Assembly (NCBI GenBank): GCA_026414245.1
Contig: JAOAJJ010000051.1
Location: 1 to 8,019 of the forward strand
DNA length: 8,019 nt
DNA from: Candidatus Bathyarchaeota archaeon
GTDB taxonomy: Archaea; Thermoproteota; Bathyarchaeia; Bathyarchaeales; DTEX01
Reading direction: 5' to 3'
The translations under genes and the position numbers were made by a program. The notes beneath the pieces were generated by a model. It was not told the DNA's origin, made no database searches, and saw only the letters and a program-made list of their open reading frames with translations. The stretch's first letter is position 1, and every line of letters starts with the position of its first letter. This document shows positions 1 to 5,295 of this stretch, piece after piece.

Positions 1-345
1 GCCTAAAATTAAGCCGCATATAACTGCTGAATCCACGTATCTGTCGAGTAGGGAGTCTAAGAAGCCGCCTAAAACTGTTGCCTCTCCATAAAGTCTAGCT
101 AGGGCTCCATCTAAAGCGTCGCAGAAGCCTGAAAACATTAGCAGTGTAGCTGCTAAGAGCAGGTTGACTCTATAGGCATTTAAGCCAACCGATAATGCTC
201 CAGCAGCCCAGTAGGCTGCCCCCGAGAGTAGGCCTAAAGCGGCGCCTAAAGCGCTCACCATATTTGGTTTTAAGCCAACGCTATGCATCAGCTTGGCTTC
301 TGCGGAAATTATTTCCTGAACTTTATGCTTAATCTTGGTTAACAT
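1..345 (-). CDS. CDP-alcohol phosphatidyltransferase, N-terminal part (runs off window)
   Basis: This membrane enzyme family transfers a phosphoalcohol headgroup onto a CDP-activated lipid; archaeal members make archaetidyl phospholipids such as archaetidylinositol phosphate. The 115 residues present begin MLTKIKHKVQ at an ATG at 345 and contain the whole family signature: D76, D79-G80, A83-R84, then eight residues, G93, D97 and D101. This fits D(x)2DG(x)2AR(x)8G(x)3D(x)3D, whose aspartates bind metal and the substrate phosphates. Two hydrophobic segments (about residues 28-52 and 60-76) precede the signature. The gene starts 10 bases after the DUF89 stop codon and is therefore the last visible gene of the tpiA operon. 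The C-terminal half lies beyond the left edge. The headgroup (inositol phosphate, glycerol or serine) cannot be told from this part. Confidence 0.88.
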   Translation of the reverse strand, partial: MLTKIKHKVQEIISAEAKLMHSVGLKPNMVSALGAALGLLSGAAYWAAGALSVGLNAYRVNLLLAATLLMFSGFCDALDGALARLYGEATVLGGFLDSLLDRYVDSAVICGLILG

Positions 346-355
346 TTTCCAGCAT

Positions 356-1243
356 CTATCTTGGATATATGATTTTAGCTATGTTTTTATCTCTTTCAAC
401 CCCAAAATAGCTGGCGACATTCAAGCATTTTGTTCTAAGGAGTAGAAGATGCGGCGCCTTCAACTTCATCTCAGTTATTGTTTCAGCGTTACCCATACCC
501 TTCGCAACCACAAAATCTGCACGCTCGTATATTTCCAGGAAATCTGGACTGCACTCAGATAGCATAAGCCCCATCGCATCACTCCCAGTTGTAATTACCT
601 TATCAGCCACCCTATCAACTCCAACCTGTATAGCATCCTCTAACGTCGCATCGTTGGAGACAGCTTCATTTTTAACAGCGACAATTACTTTGCCGCCAAT
701 TCTCTTCAGCTCCCTTATCAGAGGGATGTCGAGCGCTATTTCGCCAGCATTATCCGCTAAGTAGACAATAAGCTCGGATCCTTCAGCAGCCTTAAAGGCT
801 TCCGATATGTCGTCTACAGCTAAGCTTTGCTCGGCTTCAAATATAAGTCTGCCTAGATCACCGAGGTTAAATGTATGACCTGGTATATCAAACTCTATAA
901 CGTTGCCCATAATGGCGCATAAACAAGCCTTCCTAAACCTCATCTCATCTGTCTTCTCACCGGAAACCATCATCTCGGCTAGTGGAAGAACCTTCATAGC
1001 CTCGATGTTACATATTCTCTTTTTCTCCGCAAATGGATCCGGGTTGCCTGTAACACGCTTAATTATTCTCTCGCGCATCGTGCCTAAAACGGCTGGTACG
1101 GCTTCCCGATTAAAATTTTTGGCAAGCATGTAAAAGATCTGGGCTAATGCCTTAAACCTCAAATCCGGGTCTTCAGTCGCCTCAAGAACCTCGAAGTAAC
1201 CCCTCTGGAATAGGCATAATGCGCAGTCAACACCAACCTTCAA
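356..1243 (-). CDS. DUF89 / ARMT1-like metal-dependent phosphatase (damage-control family)
   Basis: DUF89 proteins are Mg/Mn/Co-type phosphatases thought to remove damaged or surplus phosphometabolites, including sugar phosphates. With a TTG start at 1243 the protein has 295 aa, close to the size of archaeal members, and begins MKVGVDCALC with the usual early CxxC (C7, C10). Other family marks are NPDPF (67-71), GNVIEFD (113-119), DNAGE (164-168), ND (197-198), GMGNAE (249-254) and LRTKC (269-273). The Asp-Asn of DNAGE and the Asp of ND are the expected metal ligands. The frame is open further back to a TTG at 1315, but those residues (MRRRRLKLN) are the tpiA 3' end read in another frame. GGAG at 1253-1256 lies 9 bases before the TTG at 1243, so I prefer that start. 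The gene sits between tpiA and a phospholipid synthase gene. The true substrate is unknown. Confidence 0.88.
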   Translation of the reverse strand: MKVGVDCALCLFQRGYFEVLEATEDPDLRFKALAQIFYMLAKNFNREAVPAVLGTMRERIIKRVTGNPDPFAEKKRICNIEAMKVLPLAEMMVSGEKTDEMRFRKACLCAIMGNVIEFDIPGHTFNLGDLGRLIFEAEQSLAVDDISEAFKAAEGSELIVYLADNAGEIALDIPLIRELKRIGGKVIVAVKNEAVSNDATLEDAIQVGVDRVADKVITTGSDAMGLMLSECSPDFLEIYERADFVVAKGMGNAETITEMKLKAPHLLLLRTKCLNVASYFGVERDKNIAKIIYPR

Positions 1244-1252
1244 TTGATTCCG

Positions 1253-1256
1253 CTCC
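1253..1256 (-). promoter_or_regulatory. Ribosome binding site deciding the DUF89 start
   Basis: GGAG on the minus strand, 9 bases upstream of the TTG at 1243. It supports the shorter DUF89 protein, which begins where archaeal homologues usually begin. No in-frame ATG exists upstream. Confidence 0.45.
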
Positions 1257-1289
1257 AACACACCTATAAAATCGTTTAAGATTCTAGCA

Positions 1290-1985
1290 TTAAGCTTTAA
1301 GCGCCGCCTCCGCAAAATCCACCATAACTTTATATGGATCTTTAGCCTTCACTACGCCGCTGGCTACCAGAATACCCTCGGTTCCAAGCCTTATCGCTGC
1401 GGAGACATCGTCGCCGTTAGTTATCCCAGCCCCGCATAAAACTATAACTTCAGGGTTTATTCTCTTAACGGCTTCAACCGTGCTTGTAACAACCTCGGGT
1501 TTAGCCTTTGAAACCGGTATGCCTGTACCTATAAGCTCAGGCGGCTCCACGGCGATCATGTTCGGCTTTAGGGCTGCGGCTGAAGCGCTTACAGGCGTAT
1601 TATTAGTGCACACGACTGAGATTAACCCAACCTCACGCGCTCTCCTTATGGCGGCGTCTATATCAGCTAACTTAAGCCTTCTTTCAGAGTGGTTTATTAA
1701 TGTTCCTACGGCGCCAGCCTCCTTCACCGACTCCGGGAGCACGTGTCCGGTGAAGCTCCCATATTCTATCGGGTCGATGTGCTGGGAGAAGACTGGTATA
1801 CTAACCCTTCTGGCAATTTTATATATATCTACAAACTGTGGGGACACGCCTATACATACACCCGTCTCGACGCTGGCTTTCTCAGCCATCTCAGCCAGCT
1901 TAACGGCTTTCTCACCGGTGGCTTCAGCGTAGGTCTTAAAGTTCACGATTATTATTGGTGTCTTAATATTACTATACCCCATCAT
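1290..1985 (-). CDS. tpiA: Triosephosphate isomerase, archaeal short type
   Basis: Interconverts glyceraldehyde 3-phosphate and dihydroxyacetone phosphate in glycolysis and gluconeogenesis; a cytosolic (beta/alpha)8 barrel. With an ATG start at 1985 it has 231 aa, typical of archaeal enzymes, which lack segments of the roughly 250-aa bacterial and eukaryotic forms. Active-site elements are all present: VNFKTY with N15 and K17, NHSERR with catalytic His99, AVEPPELIGTG with catalytic Glu147 and the phosphate-gripping loop, and CGAGI plus ASGVV near the C-terminus. The frame continues upstream to a TTG at 2015, but GAGGAG sits 6 bases before the ATG at 1985, so the longer start is unlikely. It is the first gene of a minus-strand operon with the DUF89 phosphatase (46 bases after its stop) and the phosphatidyltransferase. 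Confidence 0.96.
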   Translation of the reverse strand: MMGYSNIKTPIIIVNFKTYAEATGEKAVKLAEMAEKASVETGVCIGVSPQFVDIYKIARRVSIPVFSQHIDPIEYGSFTGHVLPESVKEAGAVGTLINHSERRLKLADIDAAIRRAREVGLISVVCTNNTPVSASAAALKPNMIAVEPPELIGTGIPVSKAKPEVVTSTVEAVKRINPEVIVLCGAGITNGDDVSAAIRLGTEGILVASGVVKAKDPYKVMVDFAEAALKA

Positions 1986-1991
1986 ATCATT

Positions 1992-1997
1992 CTCCTC
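1992..1997 (-). promoter_or_regulatory. Strong ribosome binding site of tpiA
   Basis: GAGGAG on the minus strand, 6 bases before the ATG at 1985 and 9 before the next in-frame ATG. It moves the tpiA start 10 codons inside the longest open frame. Confidence 0.75.
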
Positions 1998-2034
1998 TTC
2001 CCTTATAGCTGGCAAGCTTTATTCTATCTGAATG

Positions 2035-2042
2035 ATTTAAAG
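2035..2042 (-). promoter_or_regulatory. TATA box for the tpiA operon
   Basis: CTTTAAAT on the minus strand, preceded by TTAAA as a loose BRE. Transcription starting about 25 bases downstream (near 2013) would give a leader of roughly 28 bases that carries the GAGGAG site. Inferred from archaeal promoter spacing. Confidence 0.5.
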
Positions 2043-2100
2043 TTTAAGAATGAGGGTTCCTAAAAGCATGGGTTTTACGGTTAACGCCCTTTATTAGCCA

Positions 2101-2529
2101 TCAGCCGTAGAATGGTGGTTTATCACGTTTCATCTCCTGTATCTGCTGCTCAGCTGTTTTCTTAGCGTCCTCCAGTAGGCTATCAAATGTCTCGTCGAGT
2201 TCAGATATGTAGGTTTCAAGTGCCTCAATGTATAGTAGCAGAGCCCTTATCAGGTCGCTTACGCTGTTACTGTAGTCTAAAACTGTGCTTATGAAGTCTA
2301 CATCTCTTTTACTCTTATCTTCCTCATCCATCTCCCTTCTAATATCCTCAAGCATTTTATAGAAGCATTTCTCCTCAACCCTGAAAAGATCGGATTTAAG
2401 GTTTACGTAAGTCTTCAAGCTCTCCAAGGTCTTCTTTATAGATTTTCTCCCTATGGGCTCCGCCACACTAGACCCCCTTCTATCTAGAGGGAATTTTAGA
2501 GATCCCTGAATAGTTTGGTATCTTCGCAT
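2101..2529 (-). CDS. Hypothetical helical, charged protein (142 aa)
   Basis: I do not recognise this protein. It starts at an ATG at 2529 and ends RDKPPFYG. Residues 1-28 look flexible and basic (SLKFPLDRRGSS). Residues 29-135 are almost free of proline and glycine apart from one Gly at the start, and are rich in Leu, Glu, Asp and Lys, so a long helical or coiled-coil bundle is likely. There is one cysteine (C55) and no membrane segment or signal peptide, which points to a cytoplasmic protein. Codon use resembles the neighbouring operon and the frame is uninterrupted, so it is probably a real gene. It is transcribed towards tpiA but has its own promoter, and 115 bases separate its stop from the tpiA start. 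No ribosome binding site is visible, in line with a leaderless message. A partner-binding or scaffold role is only a guess. Confidence 0.72.
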   Translation of the reverse strand: MRRYQTIQGSLKFPLDRRGSSVAEPIGRKSIKKTLESLKTYVNLKSDLFRVEEKCFYKMLEDIRREMDEEDKSKRDVDFISTVLDYSNSVSDLIRALLLYIEALETYISELDETFDSLLEDAKKTAEQQIQEMKRDKPPFYG

Positions 2530-2550
2530 TATTAATGCTTGTTAATAGTC

Positions 2551-2558
2551 TTATGTAT
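2551..2558 (-). promoter_or_regulatory. TATA-like element giving a leaderless transcript
   Basis: ATACATAA on the minus strand, centred about 26 bases upstream of the ATG at 2529. With normal archaeal spacing the transcript would start at or next to the ATG, which fits the lack of a Shine-Dalgarno sequence before it. Confidence 0.4.
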
Positions 2559-2686
2559 CTCTGAAAGATCTGTAGATAATTACGTAGGGCTTAAGTTTTT
2601 CCAGATGTAGATATTTTTATACTGGATGATAAGTTGAATCCCGCATAACTTTAAAAAGAACTAATCTAAAAGAAATGAAGTTGCTG

Positions 2687-3206
2687 CTAATGAAGTAGTT
2701 TTCTGGATAATAAAAAATTTGCAAAAATAATTTCCAACGTTTTTGATTAATTATAACATCGGCTATTTGTTATTTCTTCCATGAAATGAGCTTGAGTAAT
2801 AGCCTTAATTTCGTTTAAGATTATGCGCTCAAACTCGTTAAATATGTAAATTGTGAGCTTTAGTTACCTTCATAATTACCATGGTCTAACCATTCGTATA
2901 AAATCTTTCTTTTAAAAGTCTTAACCTCTAAATCGCTAAATCTGGCTCAATAGTAAATAAAGCAATATCTAAGTATCAAAGTCTAAGCTTGTTTCAGGTA
3001 TATTGTAAAAGTGATAGGGATCATCATAAACATGGCTTTTTGTATCCATATCAGCTACCCTATGGAGACCTCAACATGTGGGCGTCCTTCTCCAGCATTA
3101 CTCTTATGTGACCGCGGAATAAAATCAAAAATAGATTGATCCGGGAATCTTTATTGATTACCACCTTAGTATCATTAGGCGCTACTTTATCACCCAAATC
3201 AGGACG
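2687..3206 (-). pseudogene. Probable decayed gene of unknown family (frameshifted pieces)
   Basis: The gap between the 142-aa gene and the regulator has no intact gene. On the minus strand it reads as consecutive protein-like pieces in changing frames: 3206-3060 (48 codons, with GDKVAPNDTKVVINKDSR and FRGHIRVMLEKDAHM), 3049-2969 (starts MDTKSHVYDDPYHFYNIPE), 2975-2928 (YLDIALFTIEPDLAI), 2946-2860 (FSDLEVKTFKRKILYEWLDH) and 2863-2747 (ending HFMEEITNSRCYN), then after one stop SKTLEIIFANFLLSRKLLH. In the first piece about 30 of 48 codons begin with a purine, as expected of coding sequence, and each junction needs only a small shift. Together they would make a protein of roughly 170 aa. I cannot name the family, and chance frames in AT-rich DNA remain possible. 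Confidence 0.38.
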
Positions 3207-3219
3207 CTAACGATAGGCT

Positions 3220-3229
3220 TAAATATTTA
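3220..3229. promoter_or_regulatory. Palindrome between decayed gene and regulator
   Basis: TAAATATTTA is a perfect 10-base palindrome about 40 bases upstream of the regulator start. It can serve as a TATA box on either strand, or as an operator half-site pair for autoregulation. Only the symmetry is seen; the role is inferred. Confidence 0.3.
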
Positions 3230-3234
3230 GGTCC

Positions 3235-3242
3235 TTTAAATA
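3235..3242 (+). promoter_or_regulatory. TATA box of the regulator gene
   Basis: TTTAAATA, centred about 32 bases before the ATG at 3271. Initiation near 3263 would leave a leader of only about 8 bases, so the mRNA is nearly leaderless. The palindrome at 3220-3229 could act as an alternative TATA with a leader of about 20 bases. Confidence 0.45.
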
Positions 3243-3270
3243 GATGTAAGTATACAATTGTTGATGGGAT

Positions 3271-3759
3271 ATGGATTTGTTTCCGCTTACTCCTAAACAG
3301 TTGGTTATTTGGAGGTTGCGTAGGAGGGGTTTAAGGCAGTCTGAGATTGCTAGGGAGATTGGCGCCCTGAGGCAGGAGGTTAATAGGGCTGTTCTGGCGA
3401 TTGACTCTAAGGTTGAAAGGACTTTGATCGAGATCGCCCACATGAATAAGCTGAACATTCTACACGTGGATCCAGTAAACGGTATTTTAGAGGCCTATAG
3501 CCCATCATACAAGATACCGGTGGTGATCAGCTTTTCTGAGGCGAATGGCGTACAGACCTGGTACCTCTACGAGGGGAGGTGCGGTGAATGTGAGCGAGCA
3601 AACAGATGCAGGGAAATGCTGATCGCAGAAGCACGCGAAAGGGAGGTAGATCTCACAGAAGAAGACCTAAAGGCGGCTCCGACACATCTAGCCAAAAAGA
3701 TATTCGCTAGATATTTGCGTATAGGAGGCAATTATCTTGGCCAAGAAAAGAGTTGCTGA
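3271..3759 (+). CDS. Tfx-like helix-turn-helix transcriptional regulator with Cys cluster
   Basis: A likely cytoplasmic DNA-binding regulator of 162 aa. Residues 6-48 form a compact helix-turn-helix (LTPKQLVIWRLRRRGLRQSE, then IAREIG and LRQEVNRAV as recognition helix) of the sigma-region-4/Tfx style seen in archaea. Residues 60-100 look like a small beta-rich domain (NILHVDPVNGILEAYSP ... VVISFSE ... TWYLYEG). Residues 104-113 carry CGECERANRC, a CxxCx5C cluster that could bind zinc or sense redox, followed by a charged helical tail; one more Cys is the last residue. The proteins known as Tfx regulate a formylmethanofuran dehydrogenase operon in a methanogen, but similarity here covers only the helix-turn-helix. 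Its 3' end overlaps the next gene by 23 bases, so the two are co-transcribed and probably translationally coupled. This suggests that it controls, or takes a signal from, that membrane protein. Confidence 0.8.
   Translation: MDLFPLTPKQLVIWRLRRRGLRQSEIAREIGALRQEVNRAVLAIDSKVERTLIEIAHMNKLNILHVDPVNGILEAYSPSYKIPVVISFSEANGVQTWYLYEGRCGECERANRCREMLIAEAREREVDLTEEDLKAAPTHLAKKIFARYLRIGGNYLGQEKSC
3724..3728 (+). promoter_or_regulatory. Ribosome binding site inside the regulator gene
   Basis: GGAGG lies 8 bases before the TTG at 3737 and within the 3' end of the regulator coding sequence. It is a strong match to the archaeal anti-Shine-Dalgarno and supports the TTG start over the in-frame ATG at 3770. 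Confidence 0.75.
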
Positions 3760-4516
3760 GAAATTTGATATGCAGGTTAAAGCATGCCCCAAACCTCCGC
3801 CTAAAAACCTAGGTACAATAGTTAAAGATGTTATTCTCATGAGAGATTTACGGAGAAGCGCTTTCCTCTATTTTTGGCTTCTCATTAACATTTTTGTGGC
3901 AAAAGAGCTTATAATAAAGCCTCTTCTTATCGCTCAGTCAATAGCGCCTCTAGTAACCCATATAGCGGATCAAAATGTGAAAATAACATGTCCATTAGAT
4001 GGATCATTTCGTTTTAAGCCCAATGCTACTTATATAAACTTCACGCTAGCTGGAAACCCAAGGGGATATAAAATAAGAGCGCTTGCAGCCTTCACTTTCT
4101 TATGCAGCAGCGAGGGCTCCAAGGGCTTCTGCCGAATAAACATTACAGTCCTGCTTAACGGTAAGGAATTTTTCAGATTAGTGCGTGACGAGGAAATAGT
4201 TGCTTCAGGCGGATCACAGGGAACAATAGAGATTCCAATAAATAGAGGAGGCGCATGGACTAACTTGATTATGAAAAACAATACGTTAATCCTGCTAGTT
4301 ACAGTGGCGCCTATATTGCATAATTATGGGAGGGGATTTGCTGACATTAGGATAGGTCCAGTGAGCCTGATCGTGGAAAGCTTGGACACGGACGCTGATG
4401 AAGTGCCGGATCCCGTAGACAACCTGGAAGGAAACAACCAAATAATATTCCTCACATCGCTTATACTTCCACTTATGCTGGCGATTGCAAATGAAAAATT
4501 GAGACCAAAGCTCTAA
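3737..4516 (+). CDS. Membrane-anchored extracellular protein, smaller paralogue (259 aa)
   Basis: Not a family I can name. From a TTG start the protein has a basic, proline-containing N-terminus (residues 1-40), one long hydrophobic stretch at about 42-72 acting as signal anchor, a beta-rich ectodomain (about 80-212), a DTDADEVPDPVD acidic loop (217-228) and a second hydrophobic segment (235-251) before the short basic tail NEKLRPKL. Asp at positions 1, 3, 5, 9 and 12 of the loop fits a thrombospondin-3 or EF-like calcium site. Sequons at N96, N101, N135 and N181 and Cys85, 123 and 132 suit a glycosylated, disulfide-containing outer face. The region from Cys85 to the end aligns by eye with the C-terminal part of the protein at 5296-6756 (shared CR-N-T, RDE, IGP, SLD and DPVD marks). 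It overlaps the upstream regulator by 23 bases. Confidence 0.8.
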   Translation: MAKKRVAEKFDMQVKACPKPPPKNLGTIVKDVILMRDLRRSAFLYFWLLINIFVAKELIIKPLLIAQSIAPLVTHIADQNVKITCPLDGSFRFKPNATYINFTLAGNPRGYKIRALAAFTFLCSSEGSKGFCRINITVLLNGKEFFRLVRDEEIVASGGSQGTIEIPINRGGAWTNLIMKNNTLILLVTVAPILHNYGRGFADIRIGPVSLIVESLDTDADEVPDPVDNLEGNNQIIFLTSLILPLMLAIANEKLRPKL

Positions 4517-4561
4517 AGATGGACGTAAAATCCGAGGCTTTCATTCTTCCTCAAGTAAAAT

Positions 4562-5141
4562 TCATATATGTTCCCAGCATACTGGAAAATTCCCACTAAT
4601 GGCTTTTAGACTAGCTGCCGGAATATATGCAAAGCCAACGGGAAGCATTTTACTTGACTGCGCTTCCGCGGAGGTAGTAGTCAGTGTTAGGGGTCAAGGC
4701 CAATGGGCCCTCAGCCTTATAAGTTCTGCATAATCGTCTCCTAACATTCCTAGACCTCTATCATCCTCATCGCAGCCGCTTTAGCGCAACAACTTACGTA
4801 AGAGGGTACTTTCGCGCTAGCGTAAGAACTACTAACCAAGTTTTATTTGGCTTTAGATATTCAGCGCCTGCCAGATCATTTTCATCTAACACACTGCTGG
4901 GATCGGTTCTCAGCATGGCCAGTGTCTCTAGTGGAACAAATAGCGCACATCAAACATCTGAAGATTTTGTTTAGTGGAAGTAGCCGGGCGTAAATGTTCA
5001 AGATGATACATTACTATGGAACACTAGTGGAATGATAAATAGCTTAAGTAGATCAAGAAAAATGGACTGCCTAAAAGTATAACTTCCTGTTTATGTCTCT
5101 TCAGAGAGCCGGCAGATAAGAAGGTTCCTTGCATGATGCTA
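4562..5141 (-). pseudogene. Probable decayed minus-strand gene of unknown family
   Basis: About 780 bases separate the two surface-protein genes, with no intact gene. On the minus strand one frame (5138-4794) reads as protein broken by a few stops: TGSYTFRQSIF, LFIIPLVFHSNVSS, stop, TFTPGYFH, stop, TKSSDV, stop, CALFVPLETLAMLRTD, VLDENDLAGAEYLKPNK, TWLVVLTLARKYPLT, stop. After a shift near 4785 another frame (4780-4565) continues with DEDDRGLGMLGDDYAELI, RLRAHWP, stop, TLTTTSAEAQSSKMLPVG. Around the DENDLAG stretch about two-thirds of codons begin with a purine. The plus strand is also partly open (4723-4974), but it is rich in Ser/Ala/Thr/Pro as expected of an antisense shadow. I cannot identify the ancestor, and no inverted repeats or transposase motifs were found. 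Confidence 0.4.
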
Positions 5142-5221
5142 TGAGAACTGGCTGGCAAAGTTGAGATCCTCCGAATCCTAAATCATCTTTCTTTCACTGA
5201 GATCTCCTTAAAAATACAGGA

Positions 5222-5235
5222 GAAAAATTTATATC
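5222..5235 (+). promoter_or_regulatory. BRE and TATA box of the large surface protein gene
   Basis: GAAAAA directly followed by TTTATATC is a near-textbook archaeal BRE/TATA pair. A start about 25 bases downstream (near 5256) gives a leader of about 40 bases before the ATG at 5296. It would exclude a start at the TTG at 5251, which lies upstream of that point. Confidence 0.65.
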
Positions 5236-5285
5236 TTTTTTTGTAAATATTTGTCTATAGACAAAAATATACAGTTAAATTATAA

Positions 5286-5290
5286 GGTGG
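5286..5290 (+). promoter_or_regulatory. Ribosome binding site of the large surface protein
   Basis: GGTGG, 5 bases before the ATG at 5296. It favours this ATG over the earlier TTG at 5251, which has no such site. Confidence 0.5.
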
Positions 5291-5295
5291 GCCTT

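Noticed and set aside
903..1133. Plus-strand 76-aa frame opposite the DUF89 gene, and similar frames at 1480-1932, 1743-2063, 3219-3458, 4030-4281 and 7394-7636
   Set aside because: All but two lie wholly inside well-supported genes on the opposite strand and read as their shadows; 1743-2063 and 3219-3458 run slightly past them into promoter DNA. None has family motifs or its own ribosome binding site.
2050..2098. Hairpin terminator downstream of the 142-aa gene (GGG...CCC arms around 2070-2090)
   Set aside because: Only three GC pairs with bulges could be drawn, and no T-run follows on the minus strand.
2530..3270. CRISPR array, tRNA or IS element in the gaps
   Set aside because: No regularly spaced repeats, no cloverleaf or GTTCRANNC box, no terminal inverted repeats and no transposase motifs were found in this gap or in those at 4517-5250 and 6757-7290.
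4694..4771. DEDDRGL in the minus-strand debris as a copy of the shared DxDxDGL calcium loop
   Set aside because: The order of the Asp residues differs, no DPVD follows, and the downstream text is not a membrane helix, so the likeness is probably chance.
4562..4780. In-frame TGA at 4694-4696 of the minus strand as a recoded codon (selenocysteine or pyrrolysine-like read-through)
   Set aside because: Other stops and a frameshift lie close by and no SECIS-like hairpin was seen; decay explains it more simply.
4599..4974. Plus-strand open stretches (MAFRLAAGIYAKPTG... from 4599, and an open frame at 4723-4974) as remnants of a third surface protein
   Set aside because: They are rich in Ser/Ala/Thr/Pro with wobble positions coinciding with the minus-strand frame, the pattern of an antisense shadow; there is no CRxNxT, IGP or DPVD mark and no ribosome binding site.
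5251..5295. TTG at 5251 as start of the large surface protein
   Set aside because: It lies upstream of the transcription start predicted from the BRE/TATA at 5222-5235 and lacks a ribosome binding site; the ATG at 5296 has GGTGG 5 bases before it and leaves a normal signal peptide.
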